Positions 31,100-42,640 of a DNA stretch of 64,000 nt are shown in pieces. Made by a program: the position numbers and the translations under genes. Origin of the DNA: Prorocentrum cordatum (lineage: Eukaryota > Sar > Dinophyceae > Prorocentrales > Prorocentraceae); NCBI GenBank assembly GCA_963575745.1, contig CAUYUJ010015748.1, positions 129,001 through 193,000 on the forward strand, in the 5' to 3' direction. Each line of letters opens with the position of its first letter. The stretch's first letter is position 1. The notes below the pieces were generated by a model that saw nothing but the letters and a program-made list of their open reading frames with translations, made no database searches and had not been told where the DNA came from.

Positions 31100-31385
31100 A
31101 CTCTTGCGAGGCCTCGTGCCACGGCCTCGCTCACTCCGCGCCCACGACACACCGGAGGCGCCGAGCTGGCCGCATAAAATGAAACCCAAGCGGCGAAACC
31201 CTACCGCACGTGCTCAAGGAGACCCAGAGACCGAGCCCAATCTGCCGGCGAATCTCGAGCGCCCGCGAGGCCTCGTGCCACGGCCTCGCTCACTCCGCGC
31301 CCATGACAAACAAAAGTCCCTGAGCTGGCTGCACGGAGTGAGACCTAACCAGCTGAACCCTGCTGCCGCACGCGCTCAATTAGAC
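31100..31385 (+). repeat. Tandem duplication, ~157-bp units
   Basis: GCGAGGCCTCGTGCCACGGC then CTCGCTCACTCCGCGCCCA occurs at about 31108 and 31266, and both units continue similarly (GAGCTGGC..., GAACCCT, CGCTCAA). Confidence 0.7.
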
Positions 31386-31390
31386 CGCGC

Positions 31391-31586
31391 TCACTCCCGC
31401 GCCAGGCCGATGGCACTCCCGCCACTCTTGCCAGCCGCCTCCCTCAGCTCGCGCAGCGCGTCGCGGAGGCGCGCCTCGGGAATCCTCTTGAGCTGCAGGG
31501 CGGCGACGAAGTCGTCCTCGAACCTCAGGACGTCGGAGGCCCGCGTCACCTCCTCCTCTCGGGTCGCGCGAGAACCTAAACCCTCC
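31391..31586 (-). CDS. Possible exon of an unknown gene
   Basis: The minus-strand frame reads GSRATREEEVTRASDVLRFE, then DDFVAALQLKRIPEARLRDA and LRELREAAGKSGGSAIGLAR before a stop. It is helical and charged, unlike the repeat DNA around it. On the minus strand it follows GGAGGGTTTAG, a possible acceptor. No family and no further exon found. Confidence 0.3.
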
Positions 31587-31589
31587 AAC

Positions 31590-31944
31590 GCATTGGAACA
31601 CTTAGTGTGCTTCAATCGATCTTTACCCGCGAATGTGAGGCGGAATCCCCATGGAACACCAACACATGTGGGGCCCGGCGGCCGCTGTATGCAGCCGTCA
31701 ACTCGTCGAAGGCACGAGACAGAAGACCCAAAGAGCACCAACACACTTTGCGCCTGGGCCGCGGTGTGCGAGGCGGGTCGGTAGCTCTATTCTTTATGCA
31801 GTAGAGGCCCGACCACAAGTAACCTTCCACAAGAAACCCAACCCTGAGACCCCAGGGCGTCCAGTGATTCCCAACCATCCTGTGGTGTTGGGTCCTCGTT
31901 TTGAAGAAACGTCCCCGCGTCTCCTCCTCCTCCTCCTCCTCCTC
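31590..31944. other. Stretch with the first satellite 'head' module
   Basis: No gene. From 31876 it carries ATCCTGTGGTGTTGGGTCCT then CGTTTTGAAGAAACGTCCCC, followed by CCT repeats. This module precedes satellite blocks here and at 41880 and 42526. Confidence 0.5.
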
Positions 31945-32900
31945 CCGTGCCCCCCCAATGGGGGAACCACATGCGTCCGCCACACCCAATACATCGTTTC
32001 GTGGCCCCATAAAAAGGGCTCCACGTAAGGCCCCAGTATGGGTACCACATGCGTCCGCCACACCCAGTACAACGTGTCGTGGCCCCATAGGGAGCTCCAC
32101 CGAAGGCCCCAGTGGGGGCGGCCATATGCGTCCGCCACACCCAGTACAACGTGTCGTGGCCCCATAGGGAGCTCCACCGAAGGCCCCAATGGGGGTGCCC
32201 GCATGCGTCCGCTACACCCAGTACAGCGTTTCGTGGCCCCACAGGGAGCTCTACATAAAGCCCCAGTGGGGGTGGTCACTTGCGCCCGCCACACCCAGTA
32301 CAGCGTTTCGTGGCCCCATAGGGAGCTCCACCGAAGGCCCCAGTGGGGGCGGCCACATGCGTCCGCCACACCCAGTACACCGTTTCGTGGCCCCGTAGGG
32401 AGCTTCATCAAAGGCCCCAGCCCCAGTGGGACCGCCCACATGCGTCCCACACACCCAAGTTGGCAGTTTCACCGACCCAGTACAGCGCTTCGTGGCCCCA
32501 TAGGAAGCTCCACCAAAGCCCCCAGTGGGATCGTCCGCGTGCGTCCCGCACGCCCAATTTGGCATTTTCGCCCGCCCAGTATAGCGCTTCGTGGCCAGGG
32601 GCTCCACCGAAGCCCCCAGTGGGACTGTCCGCATGCGTCCCGGAAGCCCAATTTGGCATTTGCACCTTCCCAGTACAGCGCTTCGTGGCTCCATAGCTCC
32701 ACCTAAGCCTCCAGAGGGAACGTCCGCATGCGTCCCGCACACCTCATTTGGCATTTTCGCCGACTCAGTACGGCGCTTCGTGGCCCCATAGGGAACTCCA
32801 CCGACGGCCCCAGTGCTACCGCCCGCATGCGTTCCCCCCACCCAATGCAGCGCTTCGTGGCCCCATAGGGAGCTTCACCGAAGAACATATTCACAATTGC
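31945..32900 (+). repeat. 77-bp satellite, block 1 (plus orientation)
   Basis: About twelve units of GTTTCGTGGCCCCATAGGGA, GCTCCACCGAAGGCCCCAGT, GGGGG-, GCATGCGTCCGCCACACCCA. Measured spacing is 77 bp in the first copies. Open frames such as the 222-aa frame at 32038 arise from this array. It ends in a 'tail' module with GCATATGGTTGGGCCCTTCG at 32912. Confidence 0.9.
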
Positions 32901-33208
32901 GGTACTCACAACTGCATATGGTTGGGCCCTTCGCCAGGATAAATGTTGGTGTGGGAACGTCACGCTTCCCATCGCACAACCATCGAACCCCAAGAAATCC
33001 AGGGCCCCCGGGAGGCAAGCAGGGTGTTTCTTGGCATGGGCCCCCGCTGTATCTAACAGCTCCAGTATTGTCTCAATGCATTGCTTGTTTGTTCCCAGCC
33101 ATCCTGTGGTGTTGGGCACTCGTTTTGAAAATACAGCGCCCCGTGTCGACCTCCCTTCTCCTACCTCCTCTCTCCTGCCATCATCACCCCTCTGACCTCT
33201 GCACGTCA
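32901..33208. other. Satellite tail and second head module
   Basis: Tail GCATATGGTTGGGCCCTTCG at 32912, then about 180 bp of unique sequence, then ATCCTGTGGTGTTGGGCACT at 33100. No gene. Confidence 0.5.
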
Positions 33209-34442
33209 ATATCGGAGAGAGCGTGATCCACCGCCGCTTTACTGTGGAAAATTGCCAACCTTTTCCTCCGGAACCCGGGGGTCTCCCCCCCCCCCCTCCG
33301 AAAATCCCCCCCCCCCTGCCGGAACCCCTCCCCCCCCCCCCTCTCCCCCCCGGCAAAACCCCCCCCCTCCCCTAACCCCCCCCCCCCCCCCCTCCCGCTC
33401 GAAAACCGGGGGGGGGTCACTACCGGTTCGAACCCCCCCCCCCCCCCCCCTCCGGATCCGGAAAACCGGGGGGGTCACTACCGGTTCGAACCCCCCCCCC
33501 CCCCCCCCCCCCACCCCACTACTCACCGCCAGCAAACGACTCCCGGTCCCCACCACCGTCCGCATCACATCCCCCACTGGTGTTCCCAGCACCACTGTCC
33601 TCACCACCGCTGTCCCCACTGGTTCCACCACCGCCCCTACTGTCCCCACCAGTGGCCCCACCACTGTCGCACTGTCCCCGCTGTCCCCAGAACTGTTCCC
33701 ACCACGGTTCCACTCTCCCCACTGTCTCCACGGCCCCAACCACTGCCCGACTATCCCCACTGTCCCCACTGTCCCACTGACTCCTCCGCTGTCCCACTGA
33801 GCTGTCCCACTGTTCCCACCACTGTCCCCACTGTCCCCACCACTGTCCCCACTGTACCTCTGTCCCATTGTCCCACCGCCGTCCTCGCCACCGCCTTCAC
33901 CACTGTCCCCACCACCATTGTACCCTCCACTGTCCCACTGTTTCCACCTCATTCCCATTGTCCCCACACCACTGTCCCCACCACCACCGTCACCACCACT
34001 GTCCACTGTCCCCCCCTGTTCCCACCATTGTCCCCACCACTGTCCCCACCACTACCGTCCCCACCGCTGTCCCACTGTCCCACTGTCCCCACCACTGTCC
34101 CGCTATCCCCTCACCACTGTCCCCACCACTACCGTCCCCACCACTGTCCCACTGTCCCCCCACTGTCCCCACCACTGTCCCGCTGTCCCCTCACCACTGT
34201 CCCCACCAACACCGTCCCCACCACTGTCCGCACCCCCACTCGGTTTTCGAGGGGGGGGGGGGTTCGAACCGGTAGTGACCCCCCCCCCCTTTTCATGATG
34301 GGGGGGGGGGGGGGGGGAGGGGTTCGAACCGGTAGTGACCCCCCCCGGTTTTCCGGGGGGGGGGGGGGGGGGAGGGGTTCGAACCGGTAGTGACCCCCCC
34401 CGGTTTTCCGCCAGCAGCGGTAGAACACGCTCTTTCCAATAT
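33208..34442. mobile_element. 1.2-kb inverted-repeat element with poly-C/poly-G arms
   Basis: AATATCGGAGAGAGCGTG at the left is matched in inverted form by CACGCTCTTTCCAATAT at the right. Further in, two left copies of GGGTCACTACCGGTTCGAAC followed by poly-C are matched by three inverted copies at 34260-34405. The centre (33600-34230) is a CCACTGTCCCCA minisatellite. There are no genes. Confidence 0.65.
33590..34232 (+). repeat. CCACTGTCCCCA minisatellite
   Basis: Short-period CCCCACCACTGTCCCCA units, interior of the inverted-repeat element. Confidence 0.85.
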
Positions 34443-34680
34443 CGGCACGCCCCTCACACGTTTCGTGGCCCCACAGGGGGCTCCACCGAAGACCGAAGTG
34501 GCGCGGTTCGCATGCGTCCCCGCCACCGATTTCGATACACCCTCACACGTCTCGTGGCCCTATAAAGAGCCCCGCCGAAGTTCCCACTGTGGCGGCCCAC
34601 CCCTCGCACGCTTCGTGGCCGCATAGGGAGCTCCACCGAAGGCCCCAGTGGCAGGGATCGCATGGCACCACCGCGCCCAT
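34443..34680 (+). repeat. Satellite block 2 (plus orientation, diverged)
   Basis: CACGTTTCGTGGCCCCACAG, GGCTCCACCGAAGACC and two further diverged units; resumes directly after the inverted-repeat element. Confidence 0.75.
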
Positions 34681-34789
34681 GTTGGCACATTTCTCACAAG
34701 CTCCGTGGAGCCCCGGCCACGAACAAATCCCCCGGTCTACATGTGAGGAGCGACCCGGAAACCAGAGCCCATCGCGCACCCAGTGGTCC

Positions 34790-35160
34790 TTATTTCAGCG
34801 TCTTGACTGTATGCTGGATCTTTTTCCCCACCCAACAAGCATAGGCTGTTAGATCGACAAGAACGGCTCCCCACCCGTCTCTCGTGTCCCGCCTCGTGCT
34901 CTCGACGATTGACGACTGCATGCCGCGGCCGCCAAGCCCGAAGCTTGCTGATGCTCCCTGGGTGTCCCGCCGCGCGTGGTTGGGTGGGGATCGCTCCAAC
35001 CAAAATGAAGCCAGCATCTTGACTGCGTGCGGCGTTTTCTTATTGTAATTTCCCTGCGTGCCAGTGCTCCCTGGGTGTCGCCTCTCGTTCTTGGGTGGGA
35101 ATCGCTCGAGACAACGCACTTTCAGCATCTGGACTGTCTTTGGGGAAAGAGATAACCCGG
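34790..35160. repeat. Three diverged ~110-150-bp tandem units
   Basis: CAGCGTCTTGACTGTATG (34797), CAGCATCTTGACTGCGTG (35012) and CAGCATCTGGACTGTC (35123), with TGCTCCCTGGGTGTC and TGGGTGGGGATCGCTC between them. Confidence 0.6.
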
Positions 35161-35229
35161 CGAAAGACACGCAGGGTAATGATGAGCACCTCCTCGTAGG
35201 TAGCGAGCCGCGGGAAACATGGGGCACAG

Positions 35230-36500
35230 GACATGCGGATGAGTGCCGCGAGAAATTGAGGGGTGTGCCGACATGGGCTGGGGGGCGCATGTACGTGCTG
35301 CCACGGGAGCCTTCGGTGGTGCTCCCTGTGGGGCCACGACACTTCTGATGGGTGTGCCGAAATAGCCTGGGGGGGCCTTCGGCCAAAAGAGCCCTCGGCT
35401 TAGCTCCCTATGAGGCCACGAAGCGTGTGAGGGGTGTGTTGACATGGGCTGGACGCGTGCGAGCGCTTCCACAGGAGCCTTCGGTTGAGCTCCTTGTGGG
35501 GCAACGAAAGGTGTGAGGGTGTGCCGAAATTGGCGGGGGGTGGCGCGTGCGAGCGCTGCCACTGGGGCCTTCGGCGGATCTCCACCTGTGGCCACGGAAC
35601 GTATAATTGGTGTGCCGATACGGTCGGAGGGACGCACGAGAGCGAATACACTGGGGCCGTCGGTGGCCTGGGGCCACGAAGCGTGTGAGGGGTGCGCCGA
35701 AATCGACAGGGAGACGCATGCGAGCGCTGCCACGGGAGCCGTGGGTGGAGCTCCTTGTGGGACCGCGAAACGTGTGAGTGTTGTGCCGAAATGGGCCTGG
35801 GGGCGCATGCGATCGCTGACACAAGAGCCTTCGGCGGAGCTCCCTTTGGGGCCACGACACGTGTGAGGGGTGTACCAAACAGAGCTGGGGGACGCATGCG
35901 AGCGGAGCCACTGGGGCCCTTCGGGGGAGCTCCCTTTGGGGCAACGACACGTGTGAGGGGTGTGCCGAAATATGCTTGGGGGACGCATGCCAGCGCTGCC
36001 TCAAGAACCTTCGGCGGAGCTCTCTTTGGGGCCACGGCACGTGTGAGGGGTGTGCCTCAGTTGGCTGGGGGACGCACGCGAGCGCAGCTACTGGGGCCCT
36101 TCGGTGGAGCTCCCTGTGGGGCCACGAAGCGTATGAGTGGTGTGCCGATATAAGCGGGGGAGGCGCCTGCGACCGCAGCCACTGGGGCCTTCGGTGGAGT
36201 TCCCTGCGGGGCCACGGAGCGTGTGAGAGGTGTACCGAAGTAAGAAAGGGGAAGCGTGCGAGCGCAACCATTGGGGCCTTCGGCGGAGCCCCCTGTAGTG
36301 CCGCGAAATGTGTGAGTGGTGTGCGGGAATGGGCTGGGGGACGCATGCAAGCGCAGTCATTGCGGCCTTCGGTGGGGCTCCATCTGGGGCCACGAAGCGT
36401 GTGACGGGTGTGTCGACATGGGCCAGGGGGATGTTTGCGAGCGCAGCCACTGGGGCCTTCGGTGGAGCTCCCTGTGGGACCACGGAAGGTGTGAGGGAAG
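35230..36500 (-). repeat. Satellite block 3 (minus orientation)
   Basis: The same satellite read from the other strand: GAGCTCCCTTTGGGGCCACG, ACGTGTGAGGGGTGTGCCGA, GGGGGACGCATGCGAGCGC. Spacing is about 85-93 bp, with roughly 14 units. Confidence 0.85.
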
Positions 36501-36535
36501 CGGGAACGAGCATGTGGAGAGCAGAGGCACGATAC

Positions 36536-36779
36536 TGATGATGACGATGGCGATGACGAGGATGCTGATGATGCTGCTGATGATGATGATGATGATGATG
36601 ATGATGGTGACGATGATGCTGATGCTGATGCTGCTGCTGCTGCTGATGATGATGATGATGCTGATGCTGATGTTGAGGCTGATGATGCCGGAGATGTTGA
36701 TGATGATGGTGATGGTGATGCGGATGATGATGCCGATGGTGCTGATTATGATGCTGGTGATGCTGGTGCTGGTGCTGCT

Positions 36780-36810
<31 letters not shown>

Positions 36811-36890
36811 ATGATGCTGATGCTGATGCTGAAGCTGCTGCTGCTGATGATGATATTGGTGTTGGTGATGGTGGTGGTGGTGGTGGTGAG
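36536..36890 (+). repeat. (GAT)n/(CTG)n microsatellite
   Basis: GAT and GCT trinucleotides alternate in blocks; the long Met/Leu or His/Gln frames are artefacts. Confidence 0.9.
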
Positions 36891-37184
36891 GGGGAGGGGT
36901 GGGAGGAGGAGAACAAGGAGGAGGAGGAAGAAGAGGAGGATGAGCACAATGATGAGGAGGCGGAGGAGAAGGAGGACGGAGGAGGGAGGAGGGAGAAGGG
37001 AGGAGGGAGAAGGAGGAGGGAGGGGGAGGAGGGAGGAGGGAGGAGGGAGGAGGAGGAGGGAGGAGGGAGGAGGGAGGAGGGAGGAGGAGGAGAGGAGGAG
37101 GAGGAGGAGGAGGAGGAGGAGGAGGAGGAGGAGGGAGGAGGAGGAGGAGGAGGAGGAGGAGGAGGAGGAGGGAGGAGGAGGAAC
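36891..37184 (+). repeat. (GGA)n-rich run
   Basis: GGAGGAGGGAGGAGGGA units, purine-only over long stretches. Confidence 0.9.
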
Positions 37185-37363
37185 TTCGTCGTCGACTCTT
37201 CCCGTCCACCCCTTTCGTCCGACCCGCCGATCCTCCCTGCACCATTCCCACGCCCGCCGCGCCGCCGCGTCCGACAAGTCCGCCGCGTCCAGGAGTTCTG
37301 CGAGGCCCTCCACCTGCCGGCGGCGCGAGGAGTCAGCATTATAGTGTTGTTCTCTTGCTCTGC

Positions 37364-37694
37364 TCTCTCTCTCTCTCTCCCTCTTTCTTTTGTTCTCTCT
37401 CTCTCTCTGTCTCACTCCCTCCCTCCTTGTCTCTCTCTCTCTCTCTCTCGATGTTTTTTTTTTTTTTCTCTCTCTCTCTCTCTCTGTCTCTCTGTCTCAC
37501 GCCCTCCCTCCTTTTCTCTCTGATTGATGATACTGAGAAATATGTCTCCCCTCTCTCTCTAGCTGTTTGATTGCTCTCCCTCTCTCTCTCTCTTTAACTC
37601 TGTCTCTCTCATCCTATGTATCTGTAATAAACAGATTGCTGCCGACGTAGATGTACCCCTCTCCCCCCTCTCTCTCGCTCCTTCATTGTTTGTT

Positions 37695-37731
<37 letters not shown>

Positions 37732-37737
37732 TGGAGG
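37364..37737 (+). repeat. (CT)n-rich runs
   Basis: CTCTCTCTCTCTC blocks with T11 at about 37456 and CCCTCCCTCCTT segments. No gene. Confidence 0.9.
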
Positions 37738-37859
37738 GAGAGACACCAGTCTCAACGTGAAAACCGAGTCCCTCCACAGCCACGCGCAAATCTCCCACGG
37801 GGGGGACCAGTCGGTAGAGTTTGGCAAACCATAGCCCAATTCGAATGGGCCCGAATGGA

Positions 37860-39808
37860 CATGGCCCGAATTCGCCACCATGCACGACGACTGGGGCACC
37901 CGCCTCTCCTGGCTCCAGCTGCCAGCTGGTCCCTTCGCGCGCGTGCTCTGGGCCGCGCAGCGGAGACTCTTCACCCGGCGCATCCCAACCACCAGGCACG
38001 ATCCTGGAACCGTGGCCGCCGTCAAACAAGGCCTCGAACATTCTGCCAACATCTGGCCCCTTGGGACCGAAAGCGAAGCCAACTGTACCGCTTGGCACCT
38101 CAACCCGCTTTGCAACTGCCTCTGTGGAGGCGGCCACGCCCGGCGGAGGAAAGTCGAGGCCGGCATTGCGGCAGACCCCTCCCTCCTGTGCAGATAGTCG
38201 ATAGTGTGACCAAGACGATGACACCCAGGAGCACACTGTCTGGAGATGCCCTTGGTGGGTAAGCCAGAGGACTCCCCTCAACACCGTGATCACCGATCAA
38301 CAATGGCAGGACCTCCCACCGCACACCAGGCACTGCGGCCTCCTCGAGGAACGCTCCACCTTGCTCGACCTCCGGGCAGCTCTGGCGAAGGACGAACTCC
38401 CTCAGTCCATCCCGAAACGGCCACGGGGCGACGAGGATGAGGATGCCTCAAGATTGCGTCGACAGCCATGGTGCTCGACGGGCCTACGCCGCGACCGACG
38501 GGGCCTGTTCCAAGCAAGCCCGCCCTCCCCCGGCCAGGGCGTGCACTGCGGCCCCCAACGCCCGCTCAACCACTCGGTCCGCCCACGCGGCCTGGCACAG
38601 TCCGCGCAACGGCTGAAACCCTCGCCATGCTGCGCCTCGTCGCCACGGCCGAACGACCGGACCGCGCATTTGTTGTCAATGAAGCGGTCGCGGACGGGTC
38701 CGAAAACCTCAAGGGCAAACCACCGCAGCGCGTGGAGCCGCAATCGGACTTTCTTGGGCACAACATCTGTCGGGGGCTTCTGGCGAAACCTGACTTTTTC
38801 AAAATTCGGAGGGGTCGACAGTCACCTCGGGGAGCAAGGCGCCAACGAAGGCCGCATCACGCCTATCGCATGACTTTTCAACTGCCACGCCGATGCACTC
38901 GCTAATTACCGCGGGGGCGAGGCGCCACGACATCCCACAAAGTGTAATTCGTCGACGCTGCTGGATGGCGCCACAAGCTCGCCGCTGTACTGCACAGCGT
39001 GGCCGTCGCCGTACTTGATCAGCGACGCCGCGCGCTTCCTCTGCCCCACAGGAAAGTGGGGTACTCCAAATCTGAGCAATCCAATATGGAACCCAATTCG
39101 CTCACAACCAGTCGGGGAGGACCGCCACCCACGTCCAGACCACCAAATCCCAACCATTTCGACGAACTCGATGGTCCCCGGACCCCAACCAAGGACGAAG
39201 TCGAAGCTGATGGCCTCGACCTGCGAGGGCTAGAAGCCTTCCTCAACGCTGACGACGACCGCGACTTCCTGTCACTGAGCCACCCCCACGGCAATAGCCA
39301 AAGTGCCGAGGATCACCTGAACGTGACGACAGACGCGCAGCCGCTCAACGCTCGGGAGCGGCAAGGCACGCTGGCCACTCATCACTCTTATCAAACTCGC
39401 CACCCCATTCGGCCCACCAGGGATCCGACGGGGACGGCCGCGAGACTGGGGGTGACGGCCACCACGCCCGGGGTCACCGACGCACTCCCGGCGCTGACGG
39501 CCACACCCCGGGGCACAACTCCGCCAGTAGCGCCACCCGCCTGGGAAAGGACCTGCGCATGTCAGGCGAGGGGTCGCGGACTGCGCCCCCCATGGGCCAG
39601 CTCCGCCGCCCCAGCCCGCCGGGCTGGCCGGTGCTGTTGCACACCCAGCGGCCCCCCAGCGCAGTGCTTCCGACCACCAGGCAAAGCCCCGGGCTCACCA
39701 GGGAGCGGGGGTCACGGGTCCTTGTGCCACCCGCTAGGGTGTAGGCGACCGCACGACCTCAGAGCATCGTACCGATCGGAGGGATGCCCTCACGCAGCAC
39801 CTCACTGA
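37860..39808 (+). pseudogene. 3' part of a degraded non-LTR retrotransposon (RNase H region)
   Basis: Pieces in shifting frames: DDTQEHTVWRCPWW near 38217 (the H-x4-C end of a zinc-knuckle-like motif), LPPHTRHCGLLEERSTLLDL near 38310, ATDGACSKQAR with Asp codon 38497-38499 (first RNase H Asp in TDG), TAETLAMLRLV near 38615, and CHADALANYRGGE with Asp codon 38892-38894 (the NxxADxLA end of RNase H). The last frame (DAAGWRHKLAAVLHSVAVAV, from ~38957) stays open to 39808. The order matches the tail of dinoflagellate LINE-like elements after the reverse transcriptase. Frameshifts and stops make it inactive. No reverse transcriptase is seen upstream, where CT repeats begin. Confidence 0.55.
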
Positions 39809-41221
39809 GGCCAGCGGCCAGCAACGAGGGGGCCGCTGAACAACTCTCACTGCCAGCATTCTAGCGCCCCATCAGCGAGCCAACCGGCTGGTGATCTCCG
39901 GCCACCAGATCCAAGAACAATCGGCTCCGCCGATCGACAAGTGCCACCGTGCGCCAGAAATTTGGAGCGGCCTGCAGTGGACCTTCTGGCCTGCTGCGGC
40001 CATGGGGGCCACCCTACACGGCAAACCCCGAACCTCTTCCTTGACGCTCAAAGGGCGAGACACCAGTGCTAGCCTCTTCCTTTCTCGTCGGGCCTCCTGA
40101 ACTGCCCCTGTTCTGTCGTCTGCTTCTCCTGGGCCGCTGTGGGGGATGCCCCGAGGCGGCGCCCGTCCCTGGGCGCCGAGGTGCGCCTGCCAAAGCGTGC
40201 TCAAAACCGTTTTTTTGTTGTTGTTTCTCTCTCTCTCTCTCTCTCTCAGCACGGTGGCGCCGACGGGCCTTCGAGAGGTCTGATCACCGCTGCCCGCCCG
40301 TTTCTTCCACACGGGGGCCCCGCAGCCCGCGCCTGGGGGAAGGCTCTGCCACCAACCCTGTTGCCTGTGCGGCGCCCCCCGTTCCGCGAGGAAGGCCCGC
40401 CGGGCACGCGCGGCCCGGGGGCCTGCACGACCTGTCGTCCTTCTTGTAGGGGCCCAGGGGCACACGAAATGGACACAAATCCTAGGACCCCCGAACGTTT
40501 CCCATATCTTGCTGGAGTTTCGTCTCCCCCCCCGCTTCCCACAGTTTCTAACATCCTTGCCTGGAAACCGGCGATTCTTTATGTCTCTGTGTGTGTGTGC
40601 GTGTTTTCCCTCCTGACTTGTATCTGATTGCCGGAACTCTGGCCCCTCCCTCTTCGGGGGCGGCCAAGAGGAGGGAGTCCAAGAGGGGAGGGGGGGGGCA
40701 CAACTCATGGCCTGCGGCACGTGCGCGGCCCAAGGGGGGGCCAGGGACGTAATGTGAAGTAAGAAGAGGCGCCATGACATCTAAGGAAATATCATGGCCC
40801 GCGCCATGATATCCCCCCCCCAGTCACCACCCCCCTCTTGGCCGCCCCCGACCCCTCGCCCCGCGCCCGGCCGAGATGCGCTCTCCTCCGGCCCCCGGTC
40901 CCCCCGCACGGCCTTCCTACCCCGGCCAGGTCTCCCGAGGCCGTGCCCGGCCGCGGCGACGACGAGCACCGCCAGAGCTGCCCCCCCCCCCCCCTATCAG
41001 GACCCTGCCAAGAACAGCGACGTCGGCGATGGCGACGTCGCCTTTGACGCCTCCCTTTCTTCACGCGCCGCCGACGCGGGACTCCTTGGGCGCGAATTGA
41101 CTGGGGGGGCGATGAATGGAACGGGGGGGGCGGGGGGGAGGAAGGTCCGCGCGCCGCCGACACGGGACTCTGTCGGGCATCTAATGACCCGGGTCGATTC
41201 AAACCTGGGTCAGTCATGCCT
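39809..41221. other. GC-rich stretch without a confident gene
   Basis: Contains (CT)n at 40226-40248, a 9-bp-stem hairpin ATATCATGG/CCATGATAT at 40789-40812 and poly-C/poly-G runs. 40665-40800 is a copy of the dispersed repeat at 30570. Frames on both strands overlap and none is convincing. Confidence 0.45.
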
Positions 41222-41300
41222 TCTTGCAGGATCCTGCAAGACCCTGCAGGGTCATGCAGGACCCTGCGCCCAAGCCCAGATCAGGGTCCTGCAAGACCTG
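41222..41300. repeat. Cluster of palindromes built on CCTGCAGG
   Basis: TCTTGCAGGATCCTGCAAGA is a perfect 20-nt palindrome (41222-41241). It overlaps GACCCTGCAGGGTC (41240-41253), followed by GCAGGACCCTGC and GGGTCCTGCAAGAC. Confidence 0.8.
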
Positions 41301-41598
41301 GCGCTCTGACTGACCGCTGTTTGCATGGACCCCCGTCTCTTAGCCCCGACTGCGAACCTTGAGGCTTCCTCCGAGAGGCTCGCGCATTCTGACGACACCG
41401 CGCCCCCGGGAGGGGCCCTGGGAACTTCAACGTGACGGGGAACCTTTCCAGGGCGGACCCCCTTCCCGCAGAACCTCCCCTCTGCATGGCGATCCTCCAG
41501 GATCCGCTCAAAATTGAGCCTTCTGGCTCTCTCGGGGTCCATGCTGGCCCAGCACTGACCACGAGAACCTCCATAGACTCTCAAGGCCTCCAAAACAA

Positions 41599-41627
41599 CG
41601 TCGTCGTCGTCGTCGCAGCCGTCGCAG

Positions 41628-41670
<43 letters not shown>

Positions 41671-41671
41671 C
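41599..41671 (+). repeat. (GTC)n microsatellite
   Basis: GTCGTCGTC with GCAGCC interruptions; source of poly-Val and poly-Asp frames. Confidence 0.95.
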
Positions 41672-41994
41672 CGCCCTCCCATCTTTGTGCCGTCGACACC
41701 TGCGACGGCAAACATACGCTGGCCAACGTTTCGTCCTGGGTCGATCCTTACGCCCCAGGGGCCCGAAACATACCTCCGGAGGCAGACAACTCATGAACAG
41801 CCTGTTTCGAATTTCCACCTCGATCGCCATCGCTCGGACGTCCATTCGTGTATTTTTCGGTCTGCTGTACTTTTCCCAGACATCCTGTGGTGTTGGGTCC
41901 TCGTTTTGAGGAGACGGTCCCCGCGTTTATTTCTCCTCCTCCTCCTCCCGCTGCCACCTCCTCCCCTCCCTCCGCCCTTGTCCCGTCACCCCCC
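41672..41994. other. Third satellite head module
   Basis: ACATCCTGTGGTGTTGGGTC at 41880, then CTCGTTTTGAGGAGACGG and CCT repeats. Otherwise nothing coding. Confidence 0.5.
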
Positions 41995-42330
41995 TCACTT
42001 TGGCACACCCCTCACACGCTTCGTGGCCTCATAGGGAGCTCCACCGAAGGCCCCAATGGGGGTGTCCGCATGCGTTCGTCACACCCAGTGCAGCGTTTCG
42101 TGGCCCCATAGCGAGCTCCACCGAAGGCCCCAGTGGGGGTGCCCGCATGCGTCCGCCACACCCAATGCAGCGTTTCGTGGCCCCATAGGGAGCTCCACCG
42201 AAGGCCCCAGTGAGGGTGCCCGTATGCGTCCGCCACATCCAGTACAGCGTTTCGTGGCCCCAAGGGGGAGCTTCACCGCCACACCCGGTACAGCGTTTCG
42301 TGGCCCCACAGGGAGCTCCACCGAAAAATC
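41995..42330 (+). repeat. Satellite block 4 (plus orientation)
   Basis: Four to five units, measured spacing 77 bp, nearly the same sequence as block 1. Confidence 0.9.
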
Positions 42331-42640
42331 GCATACGTCCCGACCATTTGTCTCCCCTGCTCGCACTGCCCCGCGCCTCGTTCTTCCTACGGCGCGTTGC
42401 CTATGATAGCAGAAGGTATACCGCATGCGCTATTCGGGGTTTGCGTGTCCTCCTCCTTCGTCCCATCCCCATCGCGGTTATCGCCGCTGCATATGGTTGG
42501 GTCTTTCGTCAGGCTATTTTGTCCCAAACATCCTGTTGTGGTGTTGGGTCCTCGTTTCGAAGAGACAGCGTCGCGCGTCCCTCTCTCCTCCTCCTCCCCC
42601 TCCTCCCTCCCTCCTCCCGTCATCATCATCCTCATTCTTC
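42331..42640. other. Tail plus head modules between satellite blocks
   Basis: GCATATGGTTGGGTCTTTCG at 42488 is followed within 40 bp by ACATCCTGTTGTGGTGTTGG and then CCT repeats. Confidence 0.55.

Noticed and set aside
32038-32706. 222-aa frame with repeated RGPIGSSTEGP motif
   Set aside because: It follows the 77-bp satellite, whose frame is not maintained in neighbouring units; no start or splice context.
33420-34385. GGTTCGAACC motifs resembling tRNA T-arms
   Set aside because: They are repeated units within poly-C/poly-G arms with no other tRNA parts.
31945-36500. CRISPR-like regular arrays
   Set aside because: Units are contiguous satellites without unique spacers, and the genome is eukaryotic.
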